Assembly: GCA_003266065.1 (NCBI GenBank)
Contig: MUZY01000092.1
Location: 1 to 5,737, forward strand
Source of the DNA: Methanosphaera sp. rholeuAM130
GTDB lineage: Archaea; Methanobacteriota; Methanobacteria; Methanobacteriales; Methanobacteriaceae
Length of the DNA: 5,737 nucleotides
Direction: 5' to 3'
Within the stretch, counting starts at the first letter, position 1, and each line of letters begins with the position of its first letter. Position numbers and translations under genes: made by a program. Under the pieces are notes generated by a model, which worked only from the letters and a program-made list of their open reading frames with translations, had not been told where the DNA came from and did no database searches. Positions 1 to 5,425 of the stretch are shown here, piece by piece.

Positions 1-773
1 GGGTATGGGGTGGAGGATGGCTAGCTCAACTGGGTGCATTAGACTTTGCAGGAGGAGCAGTAGTACATCTTAACTCTGGAATTGCTGCACTTGCACTAAT
101 CATCTTATTGGGTCCTCGAAAAGATACAAGATTACTGCCTCACCATTTAGGATACGCTGTAATGGGTGCTGCATTATTATGGTTTGGATGGTTCGGATTC
201 AATGGCGGATCAGCCTTAGCAGCAAATGGACTTGCAGCAAACGCGATGATAACAACAAACACCGCAGCTGCAGTCGCTATGATTACATGGGTCTTAATAG
301 ATATATATAAAACTGGAAAACCATCAGTTCTCGGTGCAATTACCGGTGCAGTTGCAGGACTTGTAGCAGTTACTCCTGCAGCAGGATTTGTAGATGTTCC
401 AGCTTCAATTGTCATAGGTTTTACAACAGTATTCATATCATACTACTCAATATCATACTTAAAACCAAAATTTGGTTACGACGATGCATTAGACGCATTC
501 GGAGTACATGGAATGAGCGGTACATGGGGTGCAATCCTCACGGGAGTATTTGCATCACCGGCAATTAACGGAGTTGCAGGATTGCTGTATGGAAATCCAA
601 CACAGCTGGGAATACAGATAATAAGTATTGTAGCAGTAGCAATCTATTCGTTCATACTGACATATGTAATAGCAAAAGTACTTGATAAGACTGTAGGTCT
701 TAGAGTGGATGAAAAAACTGAAATTGAAGGATTGGACATATCCGAACATGAAGAACTGGGTTACAGAATATAA
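1..773 (+). CDS. amt: Ammonium transporter Amt (C-terminal part, 5' end outside window)
   Basis: This is the C-terminal 256 residues of an Amt/MEP/Rh-family channel, which conducts ammonium across the cytoplasmic membrane as a trimer. The first full codon is at position 3, the stop is TAA at 771-773, and the N-terminal membrane segments lie off the left edge. Both pore histidines of the family's twin-His site are present: one in DFAGGAVVH (codon 66-68) and one in DAFGVHGMSG (codon 507-509). The FGFNGG motif carries the inner Phe-gate residue (codon 198-200), and the conserved Asp of DFAGG is at 42-44. About seven hydrophobic segments remain, followed by a cytoplasmic tail ending DISEHEELGYRI. 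That type of tail is the part known to couple Amt to P-II proteins. The glnK gene follows directly, as expected for an amtB-glnK operon. The promoter is outside the window, so nitrogen control by NrpR cannot be checked here. Confidence 0.97.
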   Translation, partial: VWGGGWLAQLGALDFAGGAVVHLNSGIAALALIILLGPRKDTRLLPHHLGYAVMGAALLWFGWFGFNGGSALAANGLAANAMITTNTAAAVAMITWVLIDIYKTGKPSVLGAITGAVAGLVAVTPAAGFVDVPASIVIGFTTVFISYYSISYLKPKFGYDDALDAFGVHGMSGTWGAILTGVFASPAINGVAGLLYGNPTQLGIQIISIVAVAIYSFILTYVIAKVLDKTVGLRVDEKTEIEGLDISEHEELGYRI

Positions 774-786
774 GGAGATTGATAAT

Positions 787-1125
787 ATGAAGGAAATAAC
801 CGCAGTAATTAGAACGGAACGATTGGATGCCGTGAAGGATTCACTTGTAAAAGTTGACTGCAAAGGTATTACAGTCATGGACGTTAAAGGTCACGGTGAA
901 CAGTTGGGTATCGAAGAAAAATATCGTGGAAGAAGCTATAGAATTGATCTGTTGCCTAAAATTCAAATCATGACTGTTGTAGGTGATGAGGACGTGGAAA
1001 AGGCCGTTACTGCAATTTGTGAAGCCGCAAAAACCGGACATGTAGGTGACGGAAAAATATTCATTAAGGATATAGAAGAAGTTATCAGAATAAGAACAGG
1101 CGAAAGGGGAGAAAAGGCTTTGTAA
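787..1125 (+). CDS. glnK: P-II family nitrogen regulatory protein GlnK
   Basis: This 112-residue protein has the usual P-II length. P-II proteins are trimeric sensors of ATP/ADP and 2-oxoglutarate; the GlnK type docks on the cytoplasmic face of Amt and blocks it when nitrogen is plentiful. The T-loop spans about residues 36-55 and includes YRGRSYRIDLLPK, with Tyr51 at the position uridylylated in enterobacteria; the B-loop is TGHVGDGKIF (83-92) and the C-loop RTGERG (103-108). The ATG at 787 is chosen because AAGGAG (772-777) lies 9 bp upstream, overlapping the amt TAA stop, and because homologues start with a short β-strand like MKEITAVIR. An in-frame ATG at 709 would lie inside amt and is rejected. 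The 13-bp gap to amt and the RBS overlapping the stop indicate co-transcription and probably translational coupling. Retention of Tyr51 does not show that it is modified, because many archaeal GlnKs act unmodified. Confidence 0.97.
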   Translation: MKEITAVIRTERLDAVKDSLVKVDCKGITVMDVKGHGEQLGIEEKYRGRSYRIDLLPKIQIMTVVGDEDVEKAVTAICEAAKTGHVGDGKIFIKDIEEVIRIRTGERGEKAL

Positions 1126-1160
1126 AAGCCATCACCATACATTTATATAACTCCCCTTAA

Positions 1161-1170
1161 ACCTTTTTTT
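1161..1170 (+). terminator. Oligo-T terminator of the amt-glnK operon
   Basis: A run of seven T (1164-1170) preceded by a C-rich stretch lies about 40 bp after the glnK stop on the coding strand. Archaeal RNA polymerase terminates at such T-rich tracts without needing a hairpin. The next gene is convergent, so the operon must end here. The exact site is inferred. Confidence 0.55.
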
Positions 1171-1210
1171 GACGTCAACGCAAAAAATAATCTCCCATAA
1201 ACACTAACGG

Positions 1211-1224
1211 AAAAACTAGTTTTT
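1211..1224. repeat. 14-bp perfect palindrome in the glnK/npdG convergent gap
   Basis: AAAAACTAGTTTTT is an uninterrupted perfect inverted repeat. It sits between the two oligo-T tracts that serve the converging genes. As RNA it could form a weak hairpin followed by U residues on either strand, so it may help a bidirectional terminator. It could also be chance in AT-rich DNA. No gene starts near it, which argues against an operator. Confidence 0.4.
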
Positions 1225-1231
1225 ACAGTTT

Positions 1232-1261
1232 TTTAAATAGAATCAGATGTTTAAATAGAAT
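1232..1261. repeat. Two copies of a 12-bp direct repeat, 18-bp period
   Basis: TTTAAATAGAAT occurs at 1232-1243 and again at 1250-1261 without mismatch, 18 bp apart start to start. It lies downstream of both converging genes. No function is recognised. The low complexity makes chance or a small replication-slippage event plausible. Confidence 0.4.
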
Positions 1262-1281
1262 AGACATTGAAGAATATTGCT

Positions 1282-1290
1282 AAAAAAAAA
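1282..1290 (-). terminator. Oligo-T terminator of npdG
   Basis: Nine consecutive T on the minus strand (A9 on the given strand) begin about 30 bp after the npdG stop. Further short T-runs lie between them and the stop, around 1297-1318. This fits an archaeal intrinsic terminator for the leftward npdG transcript. Confidence 0.5.
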
Positions 1291-1321
1291 GATTTGAAAA
1301 AGAAAAATTAATGAAAAAATA

Positions 1322-2005
1322 TTATTTTTCAATTTGTGGAATACCGGTAATTCTTAATCCACCATAATGTGACTTGTATTTGATATTTAATCCTATAAGA
1401 AGCGGAGTGATTTTTTCTACCATACGTGCCTTTTCAAGTTTTCCGCAGTCGATACATCTGACTCCAGGTATTTTTTCTATCAGTTCCATTACAACTTTTT
1501 TGGCATCGTTATCATCACCTGATACTAAACAGTCACAATCTATAGGTTCTGGAATATTTTCCAAGTGAGAATTACTAATGTTGTTGAATGCTGATACGAC
1601 TTTAACGCTTGTCTTTTTAAGGATTTTAGCTGTTCTTTCGGCAGCTGAACCTTCCATCAAATCAACAAATCTTGCAGGAGATCCACCTATTGCAGTTTCC
1701 AGTGGTACCGTTGCATCGATTAATATCTTATCATCCACGAATTCCTTGATTGAATTCAGTGTTGATTTCTGTGCTGCAAGAGGTACTGTCAATATTAATA
1801 ATTCTCCCTCTTTTGCGGCATCTTCATTGGCCATACCACATATATTCACTTCATAATCTGACAACAATTCCTTAACTTCATCAACTTTTGTCAATGCTTT
1901 TTCTTCGGTTCTTGAACCGACAATAATATCTTCACCAGCTATTGCTAATCTTTTAGCTATGTTTAATCCTTGTGCTCCTGTTCCACCAATAATTGCTACT
2001 TTCAT
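1322..2005 (-). CDS. npdG: NADPH-dependent F420 reductase (F420H2:NADP oxidoreductase)
   Basis: This enzyme (also called Fno) transfers hydride between reduced coenzyme F420 and NADP+ in the cytoplasm, giving methanogens NADPH for biosynthesis. The 227-residue length fits the family. The N-terminal Rossmann motif GGTGAQG is at residues 7-13. GSR at 30-32 and Lys36 match the residues (Thr9, Ser31, Arg32, Lys36) that I recall contacting the NADP 2'-phosphate in the Archaeoglobus enzyme. Further family signatures are TVPL, DATVPL, the GSAAERTA segment, the SAFNNIS motif, SGDD, and the C-terminal ITPLLIGLNIK. The ATG at 2005 is supported by a GAGGT site (minus strand, 2018-2014) 8 bp upstream. 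The gene has its own upstream promoter region and an oligo-T tract at each side. The second Rossmann-turn residue is Ala11, where I expected a polar residue; I do not regard this as inactivating. Its neighbour mdh is codirectional but separated by 286 bp with a terminator between. Confidence 0.94.
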   Translation of the reverse strand: MKVAIIGGTGAQGLNIAKRLAIAGEDIIVGSRTEEKALTKVDEVKELLSDYEVNICGMANEDAAKEGELLILTVPLAAQKSTLNSIKEFVDDKILIDATVPLETAIGGSPARFVDLMEGSAAERTAKILKKTSVKVVSAFNNISNSHLENIPEPIDCDCLVSGDDNDAKKVVMELIEKIPGVRCIDCGKLEKARMVEKITPLLIGLNIKYKSHYGGLRITGIPQIEK

Positions 2006-2092
2006 ATTTTTTTACCTCATTTTTACTAAATTATTACTTGATTGAAAAATAATAATACTCAATCTGAATCTTAATAATAGTTTAATCTTAAT

Positions 2093-2108
2093 ATTATATA
2101 TAGTTATC
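2093..2108 (-). promoter_or_regulatory. Probable promoter of npdG
   Basis: On the minus strand, GATAAC (2108-2103) precedes TATATATAAT (2102-2093), resembling a BRE plus archaeal TATA box. It would place the transcript start near 2070 and give a leader of about 65 nt. A competing box, TTTATATA, lies further upstream at 2148-2141 and would start transcription near 2120. The region is about 80% A/T, so either match could be fortuitous. Confidence 0.4.
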
Positions 2109-2205
2109 TTTAAAAAAATTTAAAAAATATGTGAATATTGTATATAAATAACTAGAAAAAAATAGAAATTTAAATAAGTATTATATTGATTAGTGATTAT
2201 CTTTT

Positions 2206-2259
2206 AAAAAAAAATGAAAAAAAATAGTAAATATAATCATATTTATTAATGATTAATAA
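2206..2259 (-). terminator. Terminator region of mdh: inverted repeat plus two oligo-T tracts
   Basis: Reading leftward from the mdh stop, the minus strand meets a perfect 8-bp inverted repeat around one base (TTATTAAT-C-ATTAATAA on this strand, 2259-2243). It then meets a run of eight T (2224-2217) and a run of nine T (2214-2206). Two successive T-tracts are a strong archaeal termination signal, and they separate mdh transcription from npdG. Whether the inverted repeat contributes is unknown; its one-base spacer would have to open to form an RNA hairpin. Confidence 0.6.
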
Positions 2260-2291
2260 TGAAGAATATATCCTTAAAATGTAATGATTTA

Positions 2292-3242
2292 TCACATATC
2301 CAGAATATCTTTTACTTTATACGTGCATTTTTTAACGGCACGTGCAGCATCAAAGAAGTCCATTTTTTCCTCTTCAGCCATCTTGACGGGTACGATGGTA
2401 TGTACTCCACGTTTACACAATATGACCGGAACTCCCAATGACACATCATATACTCCCTCAACCTCACCTTCCAAATAGGTACTTACGGTTAGAATTTTAC
2501 GTGAATCGTTTACGATTGTAGCTATTAAGTTGGATATCGCATATGACGGACCATACTCGGTGGCTCCTTTTTTGCTGATAATCTTATTACCCGCAGCCTT
2601 CAGTGAATTTACAAGATCGTGAATATCCAAATCCGTATCCTCTACAAAATAGTTTAAAGGTATACCTCCAATTGTAGTGGAACTTAACAACGGTACCATA
2701 TGATCACCATGTTCACCGATAACCCTCGTATGTATCTCCCCACTATTGATATGATAATTCCTAGCAAGGATTGTCTTTAATCTAAGGGAATCAAGGTGAT
2801 TGCCCAAACCTATGACACGTTTTTTATCGAATCCACTGGCCTCAAGTGCTATTGTAGTCATCACGTCAACCGGATTTGTAACAATCAATATTATGGAATC
2901 TGGTGCATACTTGGCAATGTTTCTGGAATATTCCTCTATAATCTTGGCATTGGGGATAGCCAAATCCAATCTGCTCATCCCCTGTTTACGTGGCGTTCCG
3001 GAAGTTATAAGCACTATTTCAGAACCCCTAATGTCCTCATAGTCGTAGGAAGGGGTTAAAGTCACGTCAATGTTGTCGGCAGATAACGCATCATACATAT
3101 CACGTATTTCACCTTTGACTCTTTCATTACTAGTTACTCTTGAAAACATTACTATTTCATGTATCTGATCTTCTTTTGCAAGTGTAAACGCTACGTTTTT
3201 ACCTATCGTTCCAGAAGCTCCGATAATTGTAATTTTTACCAT
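2292..3242 (-). CDS. mdh: Malate dehydrogenase (LDH-like, archaeal MDH type)
   Basis: The 316-residue product interconverts malate and oxaloacetate with NAD(P)H in the cytoplasm and belongs to the lactate/malate dehydrogenase superfamily. The Rossmann loop is GASGTIG (8-14). The active-site loop TPRKQGMSR carries Arg85 and Arg91, the dicarboxylate-binding arginines that mark malate rather than lactate specificity. TNPVD has Asn123, LDSLR has Asp151 and Arg154, and IGEHGDHMVP has the catalytic His178. After the second β-strand the sequence is FSR (33-35), where NAD-specific enzymes normally carry Asp. Ser-Arg suggests use of NADP(H), as reported for the related Methanocaldococcus enzyme. The ATG at 3242 gives the canonical MVKITIIGASG start. 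A longer in-frame form from TTG at 3254 adds only four residues and would cover the likely ribosome binding site, so I reject it. In methanogens this step feeds the partial citric acid cycle. Malate rather than another 2-hydroxyacid is the best call. Confidence 0.93.
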   Translation of the reverse strand: MVKITIIGASGTIGKNVAFTLAKEDQIHEIVMFSRVTSNERVKGEIRDMYDALSADNIDVTLTPSYDYEDIRGSEIVLITSGTPRKQGMSRLDLAIPNAKIIEEYSRNIAKYAPDSIILIVTNPVDVMTTIALEASGFDKKRVIGLGNHLDSLRLKTILARNYHINSGEIHTRVIGEHGDHMVPLLSSTTIGGIPLNYFVEDTDLDIHDLVNSLKAAGNKIISKKGATEYGPSYAISNLIATIVNDSRKILTVSTYLEGEVEGVYDVSLGVPVILCKRGVHTIVPVKMAEEEKMDFFDAARAVKKCTYKVKDILDM

Positions 3243-3254
3243 CTTAAATTTCAA

Positions 3255-3259
3255 CCCCG
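3255..3259 (-). promoter_or_regulatory. Ribosome binding site that decides the mdh start
   Basis: GGGGT on the minus strand (3259-3255) lies 12 bp before the ATG at 3242 and directly abuts the TTG at 3254. A TTG start would leave no spacer, so the ATG is favoured. The site is weaker and more distant than those of the neighbouring genes. Confidence 0.45.
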
Positions 3260-3300
3260 TTCAACGATTATTTTAATTACTAATTAATCTTTTATTTTTC

Positions 3301-3318
3301 ATATTAAAAAAACTTTTT
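3301..3318 (-). promoter_or_regulatory. Possible promoter of mdh
   Basis: On the minus strand an A-rich stretch ending AAAAAG is followed by a T-run and TTTAATAT (3308-3301). Initiation would fall near 3280, giving a leader of about 35-40 nt. The match is only moderate and the surroundings are very A/T rich. Confidence 0.3.
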
Positions 3319-3390
3319 ATTAAAATGGATTTTTTAAAGAATGGAAATAACAGATACCCTTCAACAGCAGTATTGAAAAAATATCCGAAT

Positions 3391-3428
3391 AAAAAAATAG
3401 AAAAAACGGAAAAATGAATAGAAAAAAA
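3391..3428 (-). terminator. Oligo-T terminator of the HEAT-repeat gene
   Basis: Three T-runs on the minus strand (3428-3422, seven T; 3406-3401, six T; 3397-3391, seven T) follow the stop codon within 50 bp. A 10-bp palindrome ATAATATTAT (3431-3440) overlaps the stop. Serial T-tracts of this kind are typical archaeal terminators. Confidence 0.5.
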
Positions 3429-3436
3429 TGATAATA

Positions 3437-4003
3437 TTATTCTTTCATATCATCTAATGCAGCTTGAGCATTCACTTTGGTAAAGCCAGTCTCTTCAACT
3501 TCTATTAATTCTTCCAACGCTTTCTTAGCTTCCGGTCCACCAATAGCACCTAAACCAAGTACGCTGCCACTTCTGACATAGCTTTTTTCATCTTTTGATG
3601 CTTCAATAAGAATATCCAATGAACTTGGATCGGCAATTTTACTTAAAGCCCATATTGCCTGACCACGAGCTCTCCAATCCTCACTTTTAGCTTCCTTGGT
3701 TAATACTGGAAGTGCATCTGCACCATACTCGGCCAATGCCGTACTTGCATGTCTTCTGACCCATTTGTTATTGTCATATAACAGCTGTGCCAATACTTCA
3801 ACACTGCGTGGATCTTTGAAGCTTTTAAGTATGTCGATTAACGTGACCTTAATTGTCTTGTGGTATGGCTTTAATATTTCTTCATGTATTACTTCAATTT
3901 CTTCCGGCATATTCATAGCGACGGTATTTTCCGCTTCAAGTCTTACAAAATCGTCTAAATCATTTAAATCCTTAATGGCATTTCTTACATCTTCAGCACT
4001 CAT
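3437..4003 (-). CDS. HEAT-repeat (PBS lyase-like) domain protein
   Basis: The 188-residue protein consists almost entirely of about six HEAT-like helical hairpins, at roughly residues 5-32, 33-64, 65-96, 97-125, 126-156 and 157-187. The middle ones are clearest, with the pattern VR-xx-A-xx-AL-xx-IGD (VRRHASTALAEYG, WRARGQAIWALSKIAD, YVRSGSVLGLGAIGG). Proteins of this type form a curved solenoid used for protein-protein contacts. Despite the PBS-lyase name, methanogens lack phycobilisomes, so a lyase role is not implied. There is no signal peptide, membrane segment or second domain, so it is probably a soluble scaffold or accessory protein. The ATG at 4003 is supported by GAGGA (minus, 4014-4010) 6 bp upstream. 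It has its own promoter and terminator, and the neighbours (mdh; divergent aksF-like gene) give no clear clue. The partner and function are unknown. Confidence 0.85.
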   Translation of the reverse strand: MSAEDVRNAIKDLNDLDDFVRLEAENTVAMNMPEEIEVIHEEILKPYHKTIKVTLIDILKSFKDPRSVEVLAQLLYDNNKWVRRHASTALAEYGADALPVLTKEAKSEDWRARGQAIWALSKIADPSSLDILIEASKDEKSYVRSGSVLGLGAIGGPEAKKALEELIEVEETGFTKVNAQAALDDMKE

Positions 4004-4078
4004 AATAATTCCTCGTTTAATATATCATAATATAATTTTATTTTTTATTTTGTCCTTATTCATTAATAGTACGATAAA

Positions 4079-4092
4079 CTATATATCTTTAA
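4079..4092 (-). promoter_or_regulatory. Probable promoter of the HEAT-repeat gene
   Basis: On the minus strand, a purine-rich TTAAAG (BRE-like) leads into GATATATAG (4087-4079), a fair archaeal TATA box. Predicted initiation near 4055 gives a leader of about 50 nt. The 307-bp gap 4004-4310 holds this promoter and the divergent promoter of the next gene. The middle (about 4095-4200) has no gene; it contains a 12-bp palindrome TTAATTAATTAA (4168-4179) and an ATTCC/GGAAT pair (4151-4155, 4180-4184) of unknown meaning. Confidence 0.35.
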
Positions 4093-4205
4093 CTAATCTA
4101 ATGAAAACTAAAACTAAATATGTTGATGATAGAACATAGGACATATCTTGATTCCTGCATAATTATATTAATTAATTAAGGAATATAACATAATAGAATT
4201 ATACT

Positions 4206-4221
4206 CGAAAGAGTTTATAAA
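4206..4221 (+). promoter_or_regulatory. Promoter of the aksF-like dehydrogenase gene
   Basis: CGAAAG (4206-4211, BRE-like) is followed two bases later by TTTATAAA (4214-4221), close to the archaeal TATA consensus and the best promoter match in the window. Transcription would start about 25 bp downstream, near 4243-4247, giving a leader of roughly 65 nt. Confidence 0.6.
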
Positions 4222-4246
4222 AAAGATGAAAACAAATACGATTAAA

Positions 4247-4273
4247 ATCAATGATTTAATGATTATCAATGAT
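4247..4273. promoter_or_regulatory. Candidate operator: repeated dyad ATCAATGAT at the predicted transcription start
   Basis: ATCAATGAT occurs at 4247-4255 and 4265-4273, 18 bp apart. Each copy is itself a dyad (ATCA-A-TGAT), and a further TGAT-T-ATCA dyad spans 4260-4268 between them. The cluster covers the predicted start site, where an archaeal repressor would block polymerase. No known regulator recognition sequence is identified, and low complexity makes chance possible. Confidence 0.3.
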
Positions 4274-4310
4274 GTATAACATAAAAAAAATTAATTAAAG
4301 GAGAACGACA

Positions 4311-5282
4311 ATGTTTAAAATTACGGTAATTCCAGGGGATGGTATAGGTAAAGAAGTAATTCAATCCGCCGTTGAAGTTCTTGAAACTTTAAATACTAAA
4401 TTCGATTTCGTATATCAGGATGCCGGCAAGGAGTGCTATGAAAAGTGTTCTACAAACCTTCCTCCAGATACCATCGAGTCATGCAGAAGCAGTGACGGAA
4501 CTTTATTTGGTGCTGTTACCTCAATACCTCAACAGAAGAGTGCTATTGTAACGCTTAGAAGAGAATTGGACTTGTATGTCAATCAAAGACCCATCAAGTC
4601 ATATGAAAATGAGGATATCGATTTCACAATCATACGCGAAAACTCCGAAGGATTGTATGCCAACATAGAGGAAGATTATGGCGACGAATGCATAGCCACA
4701 AGAAAGATTACCTACAAAGGTTGCGAAAGAATCATAAAATACGCCTTCGACTATGCAACCAAAACTAACAGGAAACGAGTTACAGCCTCTCACAAAAGTA
4801 ATGTGTTACCCATAACCGATGGAATTTTTAGGGATACATTCTATAATATTGCAGGCTCTTACAAAAATATTGAATCTGATGATTACTATATAGATGCAAC
4901 TGCAATGTATCTGATAACTAAGCCAGAATACTTTGACGTGATTGTAACGACCAACCTTTTTGGGGACATACTCTCCGATGAGGCCGCCGGCGTTGTAGGT
5001 TCAATCGGGCTTCTAGCTTCTGCGAATATAGGAGACAATACAGGATTATTTGAACCCGTTCACGGTTCAGCACCAGATATTGCCGGAAAAAACAAGGCCA
5101 ATCCAATAGCTGCAATTCTATCAAGTGCTATGATGCTTGAATATCTCGGCATACATGATGAAGCAGAACAAATCAATAATGCAGTGGAGGAAGTAATTAA
5201 AGAAGGCCAAATAAAAACCCCCGACCTTGGAGGACACAATAACACCATTGATATGACAAGTGCAATACTTAAAAAATTATAA
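4311..5282 (+). CDS. aksF: Isocitrate/isopropylmalate dehydrogenase family protein, probably homoisocitrate dehydrogenase AksF
   Basis: This 323-residue β-decarboxylating dehydrogenase oxidises a (2R,3S)-2-alkyl-malate and releases CO2. The N-terminal strand has GDGIG (9-13). Substrate arginines are Arg83 (TLRRE), Arg93 (NQRPI) and Arg109 (RENSEG). Tyr116 and Lys162 (HKSN) are catalytic, and Asp195, Asp219 and Asp223 (FGDILSDEAAG) bind the metal. HGSAPDIAG (251-259) has Asp where NADP-dependent isocitrate dehydrogenases have Lys-Tyr, so NAD+ is predicted. The short FGAVTSIPQQKS-IVTLRRE segment (66-85) resembles what I remember of methanogen AksF, which acts in chain elongation to 2-oxosuberate for coenzyme B. 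LeuB and an archaeal isocitrate dehydrogenase remain possible. ATG 4311 follows AAAGGAG (4297-4303) by 7 bp. GLLASANIG (233-241) differs from the usual GLAPSANIG, and HKSNVLPITDG has Pro167 where Lys or Arg is common. The gene appears to stand alone. Confidence is high for the family, about 0.55 for AksF. Confidence 0.9.
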   Translation: MFKITVIPGDGIGKEVIQSAVEVLETLNTKFDFVYQDAGKECYEKCSTNLPPDTIESCRSSDGTLFGAVTSIPQQKSAIVTLRRELDLYVNQRPIKSYENEDIDFTIIRENSEGLYANIEEDYGDECIATRKITYKGCERIIKYAFDYATKTNRKRVTASHKSNVLPITDGIFRDTFYNIAGSYKNIESDDYYIDATAMYLITKPEYFDVIVTTNLFGDILSDEAAGVVGSIGLLASANIGDNTGLFEPVHGSAPDIAGKNKANPIAAILSSAMMLEYLGIHDEAEQINNAVEEVIKEGQIKTPDLGGHNNTIDMTSAILKKL

Positions 5283-5350
5283 AACATCAAAAATATCTTA
5301 CCCTAATCGACTATATATTTTATATTTAATGAAGAACAAATATAATATCA

Positions 5351-5363
5351 TTATAAATTTTTT
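5351..5363 (+). promoter_or_regulatory. Ambiguous signal: TATA-like box for the fbp leader and weak T6 terminator of the upstream gene
   Basis: TTATAAAT (5351-5358) could be a TATA box starting transcription near 5380, upstream of the stem-loop element. An alternative box, CTATATATTTTATAT, lies at 5311-5325. The adjoining six T (5358-5363) are the only notable T-run soon after the 4311-5282 gene on the coding strand and may end its transcript. A promoter much nearer fbp (ACTATAG around 5527-5533) is also conceivable and would leave the stem-loops out of the fbp mRNA. The sequence alone does not decide. Confidence 0.25.
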
Positions 5364-5425
5364 AGTTAAAATAATAACGAATGGGCTTTTAAAATAAATT
5401 CCTTATTCATATTAACTTTAATGAA

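Noticed and set aside
709..786. In-frame N-terminal extension of glnK starting inside amt
   Set aside because: P-II proteins start at the first β-strand; the ATG at 787 has a well-placed AAGGAG, whereas the extension overlaps amt and has no family resemblance.
1322..3242. npdG and mdh as a single operon
   Set aside because: They are codirectional, but the 286-bp gap contains two long T-tracts and candidate TATA boxes, so separate transcription is more likely.
3243..3254. TTG start adding four residues to malate dehydrogenase
   Set aside because: The TTG abuts the GGGGT ribosome binding site with no spacer; the ATG at 3242 gives the normal family N-terminus.
3696..4139. 147-codon open frame on the plus strand opposite the HEAT-repeat gene
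   Set aside because: It is antisense to a well-supported gene, has no ribosome binding site, and its translation is a low-complexity Ser/Leu/Ile-rich product with no recognisable domain.
4151..4184. ATTCC/GGAAT inverted pair as a possible NrpR nitrogen operator upstream of the aksF-like gene
   Set aside because: NrpR sites as I know them are GGAA-N6-TTCC; here the half-sites are in the opposite order and 24 bp apart, so they do not match.
5329..5397. Possible 22-residue ORF (starting MKNKYNII) in the spacer before fbp
   Set aside because: There is no ribosome binding site and the composition is what A/T-rich spacer gives by chance.
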